Assembly (NCBI GenBank): GCA_013399115.1
Contig: VXAA01005193.1
Coordinates: 1,581,372-1,645,371 of the forward strand
Source of the DNA: Anseranas semipalmata
Taxonomy: Eukaryota > Chordata > Aves > Anseriformes > Anseranatidae
Reading direction: 5' to 3'
DNA: 64,000 nt
The notes beneath the pieces are model-generated. The model made no database searches. It saw only the letters and a program-made list of their open reading frames with translations, and was not told the origin of the DNA. Numbering within the stretch: the stretch's first letter is position 1; every line of letters starts with the position of its first letter. The translations under genes were made by a program, and so were the position numbers. Below, piece by piece: positions 1 through 11,768 of the stretch.

Positions 1-720
1 AAGGAGAAGGGGGCACAGGACGGGACGGGACGGGACGGGACGCGACGCGACGCGACCCCCGCGGGCGTGCCGGGGCGAGGACCCAGCGCGGGAGGCGAGG
101 CGAGCTGGAGGGGAGCGGGGCCGCCGAGCCCGCCCGTGCCCGGGTGCTGCGGGGCCAGCCTCGGCCGCCGGCTGCCGGCGTGCTGCTGACGCCGCGCTGG
201 CAATCGCCCGCTCCTTTCCACAATAGGGCCACCAGATCTGCCATTCAAGGGCTCCGGCACCCTCCCAGGGAGGGGAGGGAGCTCTCGCCAGGAGCTTGGC
301 TCAGGCTCTGTTCGCACCGACGCTCGGAGGTGCGGGATCTCCTCCGCGGAAAGCTGCGGGATTTCCTCAGGGAGCAGGACGCCAAGGTAGGGCTCACGCT
401 CGCTACCCTGCCTGCGCAGGAGGACTCGTTCGCGGCTCTTTGCAAAGATGCCTTGCGCTTCTCTTGACTTGGACGGTAGAGCTGGCTGGAGACTTTTATG
501 TGATTCCCGACCCGAGCTGTTTATAACACTCATGTGTCAAAGGACCGGGAGCCTCCCTCCCCCTGTGCTTGCGCCGCTCGCTCCTTGCAGAAGATTTCTT
601 CTCACACTAGAGCTGTTTATTTTCGGCTTGTCCGCTGCCGATTGGGATTAACTCCGCTGTAGCCCTGCACTGCTGCAGCGCACGCTGCAGCTCCGGCGGG
701 ACGTTACCGGCAACGAGAAG
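1..720. promoter_or_regulatory. CpG-island-like GC-rich segment
   Basis: This stretch is GC-rich with many CpG dinucleotides, and composition drops to ordinary intron levels after about 720. It begins with a short GGGAC/GCGAC pentanucleotide array at about 21-56. Developmental homeobox genes usually sit in broad CpG islands, so this may be the 3' shoulder of the ALX4 promoter/exon 1 island or a separate intronic island. A donor-like sequence, AAG followed by GTAGGG, lies at about 384-392. No ALX4 exon 1 peptide could be read here in any frame. Confidence 0.5.
21..56. repeat. GGGAC/GCGAC pentanucleotide microsatellite
   Basis: About seven consecutive 5-bp units can be read. The first units are CGGGA-type and the later ones CGCGA-type, differing by one base. 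It sits at the left edge of the CpG-rich segment. Confidence 0.8.
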
Positions 721-1402
721 GGTGCGGAAAGAGAGAAAAAGTCTTAAAGTTTTACTAGTCTGAATTGTTTTGAAAGCAACGCAGCGCGAAGCAGACGGGA
801 AAAATACCGATGGGGAGAGAGATTTGGAGATGCTTACTGAGTGCGTCTTTTCCTAAGGGTTTGATGTAGGAGTGCTATTAACAATATATGCTGATGCCAG
901 ATAGCGCAAATGAGTTGTGTGTGTGTTATCTGGAGCTGCAGGCTGTTTATTTTGTGCTCCCTTTTGAGCGTACATTCAGTGTGGTTGCATGACTAACCGG
1001 CTGGAGTGATTCACTGGCTGCTTTATGGGTGACTGCTCAAAACAAGTTGTGAATCAAAAGAGATTTCTTTGGCTGTGGTTTCTAACCTCCCATGTTAAAT
1101 GCACTCAGGGTTTAAGGGGAGCTAATGTGCAGACTTCAGTCCCTCAGATCTTGAAGATTTATTCCCTTTCCAAGCCCCGCATTCAAAGTCCTGATGAGTT
1201 TCCCTTGTAGGAGGGAGATGGTGTCTGGGCGGCTCGGAGCCAAGGTCTGCTGCTGAAGGCCATCTTCAGCCACATCCCTGTCCATTCGGTCTCACTAGTT
1301 CCTGCTCATTAGCTGCTTTTTCGCCCTTCTTAGGGTGTTTGGGTAGCTGTAGCAATTCTCGGGTGGGAAGTGTGGTGCACCCTGTGGCAGGAAGAGACTT
1401 TT

Positions 1403-1662
1403 CATCCCATTTTGCAGCTGGAAAAACTGAGACTCAGAACCCACGAGCAGCTTGTGCAGGGGCAAGCTGTCGCCACGCAGCGGCATCAGTGTGATCTTCG
1501 CCAGGCCTGGCTGCAGCAGGAGAATCCCAGCAGCTGGAGAGGGAGTGCGCTGGTGGGGGCAATGGGAAAAGTCACCGAGCAGAGGGCCCCCAGCTTGATT
1601 TTGGAGAGGGATGAACCAAGGTCTCCTGATGGCCAGGCCCTCATTCAGTGCAAGAGGCTGTA
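1403..1662 (+). repeat. Diverged MIR/CORE-SINE-like element, possibly split
   Basis: Bases 1403-1474 read like the MIR core: CATCCCATTTTGCAGCTG followed by AAACTGAGACTCAGA. Bases 1595-1661 read like the element's 3' part, with an AACCAAGGTCTCCTGATGGC-type block and a closing run of about 40 bases typical of the tail. The roughly 120 bases between the two blocks do not match what I recall of the family, so the copy may have been interrupted or has drifted. The call rests on recalled consensus, without alignment. Confidence 0.55.
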
Positions 1663-2742
1663 GCAATTGGTGTGCTCTCATATGCTTGGGTCTCTCACAC
1701 AGAATGTAAGCTTAACCTGTCAACCCACTTTAATGGTCTCATCTTTAAGAAGCAACTCATCAGCCTGCGCAACCTGTACTGGTCAAAACGAGAGATGGGT
1801 TAGTCTGGTCACTGCTTTTCAGAAAATGCTGAGAAATTGCTGCCCCAAAAGTCACGTGGTTCTAAGGTATTCCTCCTACATATTTGGAAAAAAAATCCTG
1901 TCCTAACTATTAATCAGCTTGCAAAGCAGAGATCCTATATATTCATGTAGGTACATTTTCAAAAGGAAAAGAGAAATAGGTCTGGGTTAGGAGAAGATTG
2001 AGTGATAACCCATCATATATAGGACCCCTGTGATTTGAGAATCACTTACAAAGAGATGGATGGAAACATTTCATATGAATAAAACATTAGAGTAATTTCC
2101 AACAGTTACATGTCTCTCAGCTGCCCCAACTTGCAAATGAAAGTTCCGGAGTAAAGAAGGAAAGCTACATACATGTATTAAATAAATGACCTCCACTTTA
2201 TTTTCTGCGTAAGTTCAGATGAATGAATGTTATTATACACGCTGCTGATTCTGCTTGGCTGTGTTTTTATTCATGCTCACACACAATCTTCATATTTTGA
2301 CTGTCCCATAAGTAGACACAAAGTGAAAGAGAATTTGAATCAGCACAATACTTCTAGGGCCATTTTTCTATCAAGGAGAGGTGGCTCAGTGAGGAATAGA
2401 GGAGGAGGATGGAGGGAGAAAGGAACAGAGATAAAAGAGAGGAGGCAGGGGAAGCAGGAGTTGAGAAAACTCAGAGGAGTGATGAGCAGTGGCAGACTTA
2501 GCACTGTTGTGGAAGGTGGTCTGTAACAGATTTTATGGGTGATATGAATCCACCAGCATCGAATTCTTCATCTCTCCACTGGGAATAGCTGTGATTCAAC
2601 ATGTAGTAGCTGCAGTCCTCAGGTCCCAGCAGGAATTAGCCATGACAAGCTGATATGTCATGAGCTATGATCTATCCTTATCTGCACTGATCGAAGACCA
2701 TTGCATCGCCTAACTCAGCAGTTAAATGCCTATAGAATCTGC

Positions 2743-2785
2743 TTTTTTTCTTTTTTTTTCTTTCTTTCTTTTTTTTTTCTTTTGA
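2743..2785. repeat. T-rich (TTTC)n low-complexity tract
   Basis: This is a pyrimidine tract of T runs broken by single C bases. No gene feature is attached to it. Confidence 0.8.
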
Positions 2786-5700
2786 GAAGATGCAGTTTAA
2801 GGCTTTACCCTGCTGCAGCTCATCTCTTGCTGGAAACAGCTTGTTGAATCAGTACTATCTCTAAGTATATTCTTTATTAGCAAGAACTGCATTCATTAGC
2901 TGTGAAGCATGTAAGTTCTTTAGCAGTTCTTTGATGGAGCCTGAAAGGTAAGCTATTTCAGTCACTGATAGGCATACTGTATGCTGAGGTGGGGTGAAAA
3001 CTTAATGCTTCCTTGAAGATAGGAATAGCCTTTTCTCAGTAAAGGTCTGAAAAGCAAGGAAGCTGCTGCGGGAGGGAGAGAGACGAAGCAATCGGAGCCA
3101 CCACACGAAGCACAAGCCACTGGCAGGGCTGTTCGGGCCCTGAGATAAGTAGGCACAACAGTTTAACGAAAGCTCAGCACAAATCCTCCATACCGTTTTG
3201 GTGGTGAGATATATGTGTGCATGTGGGGCAGAGGAATCATAACCAAAACCACTGCAAAACCAAATAGGGGAAGTCAATAGCAAGTCAAGGCCAGTCAGAG
3301 AAGTTATTCAATGGGAAATGAGGAACCTGAGGAAGAGACAGAACAAACATTTTGGGCAGGCATCTGTCTGGGGAAAATAAAAGAAACTTGTAATATCAAG
3401 TCTAGAAATGACTCTTGTCGATTGTTGTTGTGTTTAGGGAGATAGATAGGGCTATGTGTGCAAACACCGCTGCATTAAAGAAGTACCTCAGGTCTCGTTA
3501 GTTCCTCCCTGCAGTGGAAACTGCCTCCTAAGGACTTCAGATACTGGCTAACTGCTTCGGTCAGGAGCTTTAACGCTGGTGTCAGGGGTAGGGTTCGGTT
3601 TCCAAAGAGGGAAACGGGGAACTGCATATTCTTTTGGTGCAAGAAGGATCAGATAACAAAGGTGCTTACAGAAAGCTAAGCTACTCAGAAGCAACAGAAA
3701 GTTAAAGGAATTCACACAAGAATGAAAACAAAACAAAGCTGAAGTTGTACACTTCAGCAAGTGCAGGGCAATATTGGGAGTTTTCCCAGCGGTAGTCAAA
3801 AACAACCTGAGAATGACTCTCTGCAGGTACAGTGTCCAGAGGGATCTGAGGGATCTGTGCAGGACCCTGGGTCTGTGAGGTGTTGGGGAACCTCAGACAG
3901 AAGAGGTTTTCACAAAACAAGGGAAACGGGAAAGTGTTGTTCGTCCTGAAACTTAATAGGAGGCCTGAGCCACAGCAGGGGTTTCTGAAAGAATAGAAAA
4001 CCATCTCAATAAGGAGACCAAGGGATCACCAGGGTACCAGCCTGCTGGGTGTGGAGTTGGTCCAAGGCTGCTGGGGCTGTCACACAAAGCTCGGTCACAC
4101 ATAGGACTGTCCGTTTCCAGAACGTGTGCTCTGTTAAACAGGGAAGCATCAGGCTTTTCCAGCCCCAGCAATGCCACTTGAGAAAGGACCCCCTGGGAGG
4201 CCAACACACGCCCATTCCCACTGGAAAGAGGAGCCAGATGGAGCCCAGCTCTGCCGACAAGGAGAGCCTGAGGCCTAATGCTGGGGCAGGGGCATGTCCC
4301 GTGGCCCAGACCGCAGTGCTGGTGTCCGGGTCAGGAGGCTGCGAGACCTCCTGGAGCACCATGTGGTTCTGCTCCAGCCCCCCTGGGATGGTGCATGCCC
4401 AGACCTCATCCTGGAGCAGAGTCAGGAGTACAGCTGTGGCAAGGAACCATACCTGAGAGCTGAGAAGCGCTCTGTTATAGACATAACCTGGCTTATCAAG
4501 ATTTGGTCTGAACCTACGTAAGCAGATTGGAGCCAGATATCAGTCTGAGCTAGACAGGACACAGCCAAATGCTAGAAGGCAAGAGGAAGAAGAGACCCAC
4601 CTAAATTGGCAGAGGACCTGCAGACATTTTGTGTTCTTCATGTCTCCAGATGCCAGTGAGGACTTCCAAGATAAATAGCCAATGGACCAATTGCTAGACA
4701 TTTAGGCAGATTGTGGAGTAAGAAGAGGCCAGAAACACTCCATGAAGCTGTGGGATTTATGGCGGAGCTTAAAAATCGCATTTCAGCCCTTCAGCAGGAG
4801 TCAGAAAGCTGCTACTGGAAGAGAGGGAAGCTGGTTGCTTTAAGTCTTATAATGTCCTGTGCTAGAGAGAAGTTTTTCATCCAGCTTATACTTAAAGCTA
4901 TTAGAAAAAGGGACTTTTTCAGGATAGAGAGCAATGGGGGATTGGCTACAACATCAAACATGAGTACAGCAGCTGGGTTAAGAGTGGCTCTGGTGGGGAG
5001 GGGAAATATCCACAGAGAGGTTTGTTGTAAATATACGGCTAGTCAGGACAGAGCCTCGTACAAACCTGCTGAAAGGCCCAAACTCAGCTCAGGAAGCAGG
5101 GGCACCTGGAGCTGCACATGGTGAGCTGCATGATGCTGGTTTTAAGTTAGGGCTGAGGCTGCGGCAAGGCTTTGTGGTGCCCAGGGCCAGGTATTAAGTT
5201 GGTGTTCAGAGCAACCCTCTCTTCTCTGTAGCCTTTAGTTAATTTGCTTTTGGGAAGGGTACTTTTGTGGCTGATTCTACGGAAAATCCTCTTTTCCTTG
5301 GCCTTGGTGGCAAAAAGTGGAGTTCTTGGTTGAACGTCCAATTTGCCTCCATTTGGCAGTGCTCCACTTCAGAGGGAGGCCCACGCAGGGATCCAAGCTG
5401 CTGTAGCAAGAGAGGGCTCATTGCATGTGTGTGTAATGTATAGGCATCACAGATGGTCATTGAGGTTCTGCAGTTGTTAATCAAAACTAGACAGAGAGGG
5501 AGACAATGGGGGAACCCAAACCAGAGCACCCCAAGGGGGTGAGGGCAGGCAGCGACTGGGGAAAATGTCCTCATGGAGGAGAAAAGCCAGCAGGATACTG
5601 AGCCTCAGGGGTTGGGAGAGAGCTCAGCAATGCTCGGCGTGCAGATTGCTGAGGCTGGTGCCTGGTCAGTGAGCACCAGGGCCTTTCAAAACTTAAAGAC

Positions 5701-6686
5701 ATGGCTCATGCGAAAGAAAGGTTTGGGCAATGTTTGCAGTGCTTGCCTCCGTGGGCAGGCCTCTGAGCTGTCTCTTTGAGCTTGCAGCCAGCTCTCGGAC
5801 CTCATTTCTTGTCCTGGTTAGAAGAAAGGTTGTGCTGTGTAATATAGGAAATTATGCTAATCAGAGGATGCTTGTGCCTTGCCATTAATAGATAATATCT
5901 GGGATGTGCTGTACTAGGTTCATTTTGGTTTCCACTGTGGATATCTGGAGGTGAAAAAGGCTTTCATGTTAGGACAAGTCCATAGCAAACTATAGCATGG
6001 GTCTCCCGTCACCTGGGCACACTCGAGAGACTAACAGAGCAGGAGTTGCATGGCCAGCCACACCGTTCCTCTGTCACAGCTGAGGACATCCCTGCACGTG
6101 GTGAACCTTTCAGGGAAAGTCCCCGGTGCGAGGGAAGAGAGCAGCTGGCCAGTCCCCCAGCCTTCACAGCCCTCGTGGGCACCGGGGTCTTATCGGTGGG
6201 CTTGCAAGGACCACAGAAGATCATGTGTTTCTTGCGAGAGGAGGGTGGCTTCAGAGCTCAGGCAGTTTCCGCTGCACACAGCTGGGAACAGGCACAGTGC
6301 TGACGTGAAACCAAAGTGAACTTGACTGCAGGCTGACTTGATGCTGCAAAACCTGCTAGTGATGTATATACGGTATATATGTGATTCTATAGCGATTCTG
6401 TCCCTAGATAATTTCACCCAGCTGTTTAGTATGGAGGTAAGCTCATGGTCCTGGCATTGCACACAAACATGCAGCATCCCTATTTTCTCTTTTCTTTCAC
6501 AATCTGCAGAAATGAAAATGCTTCTGCCTCAACCAGTAGATGTGGGTTTGCAAGACCAGGGTTCAAGTAACTAAAAGCATCCCTCCAAAAGGCTCCTGGC
6601 ATCAAAACAGGGTGTGATAGAAAAAAAATTCATTTGGCAAACGTCTCCTTCGAAGTGTAGATTCCCTTCAGAGCAGCAGGGGAAAA

Positions 6687-7290
6687 GCTCTCAGGTCACA
6701 GTGGGAAAGCTTGGAATTTAAAGATGAAATATTGTATAGGAGATGGGGAAATAAAACAATGGGTGATGAGTATTCACGGGAGTTCATTATACCAGAAACA
6801 CTTAAAAAATAGGAGGTTATGAGGTTTCTTCATGATGTCAGAACCATTGGACATCTTGAAGTTGTGTTCTCTCTTAGACCAAGAGAGGACTGGTTTTGAG
6901 GAAAATGCAGAAAGATGATGGAAAATTACTGCAGGAAATGTGATGCATTTCTTGCATGGGCTATATTTCTCCCCAAAGATGGGGAGAAACCTTATTGAGC
7001 ACGGTCTCCCAGGGACCTTACTGCCTTTCATTGCTGTTGATGTTGTTGGGCCTTTGCCTGAGATGAAATCTGCCAGACAATATTTGTTGGTAGCTATGGA
7101 TTTCTTTAGAAAATGACCTGAAGCTTACCCAAAAAGGAACCAAGAGGCTGTGATAGCAACAGAGCTTCTAAGGCATGAATTTTTCACCATATTTGGGGGC
7201 CTAGACACAAAGAGCATGTAGCATGGCAAAGGCTTTGAGGCCAGAGTATTTCGGCAGGTTTTTCAGATGCTAATAAATGTAAGAGGAGCT
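6687..7290 (+). pseudogene. Decayed Ty3/gypsy-type integrase fragment in ALX4 intron 1
   Basis: The + strand encodes a broken retroelement integrase. The first frame, from 6687, opens with a 'gVLYRRW'-like block (EILYRRW) and then an HHCC zinc-finger signature: LHD...GH near 6828-6854 and NYCRKCD at 6924-6944. A +1 frame change between about 6998 and 7030 leads into the catalytic core, where AVDVVGPLPE holds the first acidic residue, followed by YLLVAMDFF and PEAY. The copy is dead. In-frame stops are at 6810 (TAG), 6897 (TGA), 6996 (TGA), 7114 (TGA, where the family has Trp) and 7219 (TAG). The second catalytic Asp of the D,D-35-E triad is missing, and the third region is not recognisable. 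No reverse transcriptase, RNase H or LTRs were seen nearby. The YRRW and PEAY motifs favour Ty3/gypsy over an ordinary avian endogenous retrovirus. Confidence 0.75.
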
Positions 7291-10200
7291 GCCCAGTGTT
7301 CCCCGGGAGGTGGAGTGGGAAGGCTTGGCTGGTGCTGGGAGGAAGCACTGAGCCGGCTGCAAGTGTCTTGTGCTGGTGTAGATGCCCCCTTTTACACTGC
7401 CTGGTCTCCTGGTGCTGCTCCCAAAGGTCTTGGTGTCTCCCAGCCCCATGACAGCATCTGAGAGGCCTCAGTGCATCTTGCATCTTGCACGGCACCAGAA
7501 ACCTAAGAGTGGGTAACTGGACACTTCACAGAAGAATGACAGAAGGACCAGGACTAATCCAGTCCTTGGTCTATTCTGTTGATTTTAGTGACTTTCAGAA
7601 AAGCGCAAGGGAAAAGCACAGTCTGACCCTAGTTCTCCTCTTCGGCATTACCCAAGAACCATAACACGCTCCTTGCAAGCAGCTCCTGAATTTTGGCCAT
7701 TTGTTATGCACCCGTCTGGTCTATCTGGACTCTGCAAAAGCCTCCACATGGAATGGGTCATTTTTTTTCTAGAGAAAAACAACTGCAAGTGCAGCCTGGG
7801 GTGAAATGCATGTTCTCTGATGTAGGCTCACATGTGGAAACCTGGCTGATCCCACATCCTGTGGAGATGGAGAGATTAGGAGCCCAAAGAAGATAAGCCA
7901 CAGTGTGTCGCAGTGACCACGTACACGCATACTCACATGTGAGAGGCGGGTGGGCTCCTGGCCCACGAGGAGATACCAGGGGAGCCAGGTGGGCCCCAAA
8001 AGCAAGAACGCAACCATCAATGTAGAGTCTGACAGAAATTATTTCCCTACTTGGGGAAAACAGGGAATGGCCAGGTTTAGCTCACAGATTTCACTAAAAC
8101 CAAAAGCTTTGCTGAGAACCCCCTCTCAGGGGGTCCAAAGGAAAGGGAGCTGCAGCTAAAGGCCCATAGTGTCATCCCAGTGGGAGCAGAGTTAGTCTGA
8201 AAATGGTTCTATGAAAATGCAGGAAAATGTGATACAAGAAGGTAAATAGTTAAATTGGATGCTCTGATGCTCTTCCTCCACGCGCATCTGAGATGAAGCA
8301 GGTGACAGGAACTCCTCAGTCCAGACTCTGCTGGCAGGGGACAGGAAGGGGCTGGTTTTAGGGGTGCCTGCAGTGGGGAGCAAAGCCATTCCCTTTTGCT
8401 CAGCACCCTGGAGGTGCTGCCGTGGCAAGCCAACGAGAGCGGCAGATGAAGGCACTGAAAGGCAGAAGGCAGGTTATTAGGCACGCCTGGAGCAGAGAGG
8501 CAGCATGGGCAGGGGACCCAGCTGTGAGGTGGTGACAGTGGTGCAGCATCTGCCATGTCCCCGCAAAGGGACCCTGCGCCAGGCCACCCTTTCCCTGGGC
8601 ATCATCCCTGCTCCGCAGCCACTGCTCTGCTGGCACAGTTGTCTCCTGGGGACAAGAGCCATTAAATAAATAGACAAGATGCTGGCTTCCCAGCCATCCC
8701 CAGCTGGCGATCATCTGTAGAGCTTCCTACCACAGTACCTGAACATCCTAGCCCCTTTGCTGATGAGAGATGATGGAGCGCCAAAGTTTTCTTTTCTCTT
8801 TTGCTCAGATCATGTTCTTGACAAATTACACTCACGCATATCATCTCTCTCAGCTGGTAGTTATTTTACACAGGAGTTGTTACGGGGGAAGGTTATTTAT
8901 TTCAGTATGTACTACAGTCTGAGAGAATTGTACTGTATAGCAGCTGTATGACCCCTGTTTATAAGACCCAGATTCATCTGCTGTAGGAAGTGCCCATGGG
9001 GTTTGACTTAAGCCAATTCAGAAACCCGCATCTTCACTTTGGAAAAGAGAAAACGTGAGCTGCCAATGCCCACATGGTCCCCAGTCCCAGATAAGCCTCT
9101 GGGTACTGGCAGGCCCAGTGAGGGGGCTCTCTGAGCCCTTCTCTGGGATGGAGGGCTTCCACAAAGCCCTGGCTTGTTGCAATCTGCAGCCTTGTAACTG
9201 TGTTCACTGAAGGAATTTTGTAGTTTGGAGAACCACTATTTAAGTCTGACCATGTATCTTCTCCTGAGAGTCTTATGAACAGAACGAGTTGCTGCAGCAA
9301 TTGCACATGCCTGTACAGGCATGCTTGCCTCTTATGAATGCTGCAAAATCATGATCAAAATGTACAGTCAGATAGCAAACCCCAGAAGACATTGTGTGGG
9401 AAGCTGGGTTTGAGATGAGAAGGATGGAGAAAGCAGCCCGCTGCAGCCCAGCAGCTCTCCTTGCAGACATCTCACCCAGCCTGAGAGCCGGGGATGCTCC
9501 GGGAAGCAGGGGCCAGCTGATCCTATTCCCCATGGCGAATGCCAGAAGTCCCCAGACACTGGAAACTGAAGTGATCCCAAGTCTGCCCAGGACCTAGGGT
9601 TGTTGTTGGGTTGGCACTTGTGAGAAATTTTTGGGCTGCAGTCTGTGTGCACGTGTCGATGGGTACAAGGGTCAGGTAGCCGAAAGGTGATTTGTGCTGA
9701 TGAATGAAGGTGGCTACAAGGTGGACACATGGAGTCCTTCCCAGTCCTTGACTGTGTGAACATCACTGGCAGAAATAGGTTTCTGGGGCAAATTCTCCTT
9801 TTCACGAGTTCCTAAAACAATTTCTGTAAATATTTGCTAATGTTTACTTGACATTTGCAGTCACTCATGTCAGTATGATCCTACCCTGGAATGCTAACTG
9901 GAAACAAACACAAAAGTGGGCATGAGCACCGCCGATGTGAGTACAGTTTTTAATTTAGGCTGATTTTCATGGTCATCGTCTTTCACGTAATCACCCGCTT
10001 CTGCTGAGAATTAGTGGTGCTTCAGGAGTTTCACTGTTCTCAAGATTCATGACTTTTTGTTCTCTGTGCAGAAGTATGTTACCGGAGTCACTGTTGTTTG
10101 TGTCTACTGTCTGACACTTCCTACCAAAATCCTGCCTCCAGTTGCTTCTAACTTAATCAAAACTTAATGATTTGGGCTAAAAACTCCCACAGCAGTAGTT

Positions 10201-11747
10201 TGCCTCTGGCTGTTTTTATAATACTAGCATTGTTGGTTTTTTTTTAAGTTCATCTGAATCAATGGAGCTGTTTCCAAGAACATAGCTAAAACTAAGAATA
10301 TTTTTGTTTTCTTTATGTCAGAAAAATCTGACAATGTCTTTTTTTCAAAAGTTCTGGTGCATTGTGCTGTGGAACGAGTGTCAGACTCACAGTAGAGATA
10401 GGTTTTGGGTAGGAAATGTGCTTCCTGCCTTTCCTCTGAAAAACTGTCCAAGAACAAGCTTGAAGGAACTGTGATTCTCACTTGCTCAGTAGCGAGAGCT
10501 TTGATTTTCACACCTAAATACATTGCAAATTTCACATGTTCTGGGCAAGTTTTAAGCCATCTCTGAACTCACTCTTCTTGCAGTGACCATTTTCTCCTGT
10601 AGATGGTTCAGCCTTCCTTGGATCCAGGCAATGTAGAGGAGCACATTGATTTAACTACAGACACAAAAAACTTCCCCAGACACTGCTGGGCAAGCAGCAG
10701 AAGGCTGGGATAAGAAATCTGGATATGGAAGAAACTTGGTCTCAAGACCAAGGAGTGCATTGGATTGAAGGGGGGTGACAAAGACACAAAGGTGTTGAGT
10801 GATTCAGGGCATCTGAGAAGCACAGCTGAGGCCAATAGGACCTTCATCTCCAATGTGCAAAAATGCACAAAAAAGCACTAGGCAAGCTGAGTACTCTTTA
10901 AAACTCAGGCTCTGCGAGTGCTGCGGGAAACCCGGAGGATGCTGCTGAGCAGGGTGTGGGTGCTGTGCGGTAAACAAGGATCACCTCCACAGGCTAGATG
11001 AGGAGGAGAAAACGCAGAGCAGTTCACCAGGTGGAGCAGAGCTTCTGCTCTGATTCTCTTGGTTTTAACAGCCCCAGGCAAAAGCTGTCCCCTGCCCAGC
11101 TCGCGGCATTGCTGCATGAGCTGCGAGGAGGAGGGCACTGTGACTGTTGAACTACGAGAGCAGAAGCAATGGGAGGCATGCTGAAGAGAAGAAATATTTA
11201 TTAGCAGTGCCTTCATGAGCCCTTGCAGTAAGGATCCAGCAGATATGATTTGAAGACCCAGGAAGCAAGAAGTATATTAGAGAATAAACAAGGAAAGGCA
11301 CAGAAGCCCTTCAGATGGTGCTTTTGTTGCTCATCTTCCTGCATCCTATAGACATGTCTGGTCCCTGCACTGGCTGTCATCATGGTGCAGAGAAGCAAGG
11401 GGCCATCCCCAGCTGGCCGAGGTGACTGCAGTCCATCAGCTCCAGTGGAGCTGTCCACAGCCGCAGCAGCACAAGGGGCAAATGTCCTCTCTGGTCCAGT
11501 CTGTCCCCAGAAAAATTTGGTCCCAGAGTGGCTTTACAAAGGAACTCAGTGCTGCAGGTGATGGTGAGAGCTCCACCACCAGATGCAGTGGCCAGATCCG
11601 AGTGGTCCATGGTCAGGGTCAAGCCAGAGAGCAAACGCAAGAGGGATGGATGCTGCAGAAGGGCACGGGCGATGCTGAGGGAAGAAGCAACCCAGAGGAG
11701 TGGGGAAGAAAGTAAATGTCAAATTCTCTTGGCTTATGCAAACCTCC

Positions 11748-11768
11748 TTTTTTTTTTTTTTTTTTTTT
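11748..11768. repeat. Poly(T) run, 21 bases
   Basis: An uninterrupted T tract followed by C bases. It may be a homopolymer or the reverse complement of an old retroposon poly(A) tail. Nothing recognisable lies next to it. Confidence 0.85.

Noticed and set aside
1..467. ALX4 exon 1
   Set aside because: No frame encodes the known N-terminal ALX4 peptides; the open frames are GC-driven and end without matching the residues expected before exon 2.
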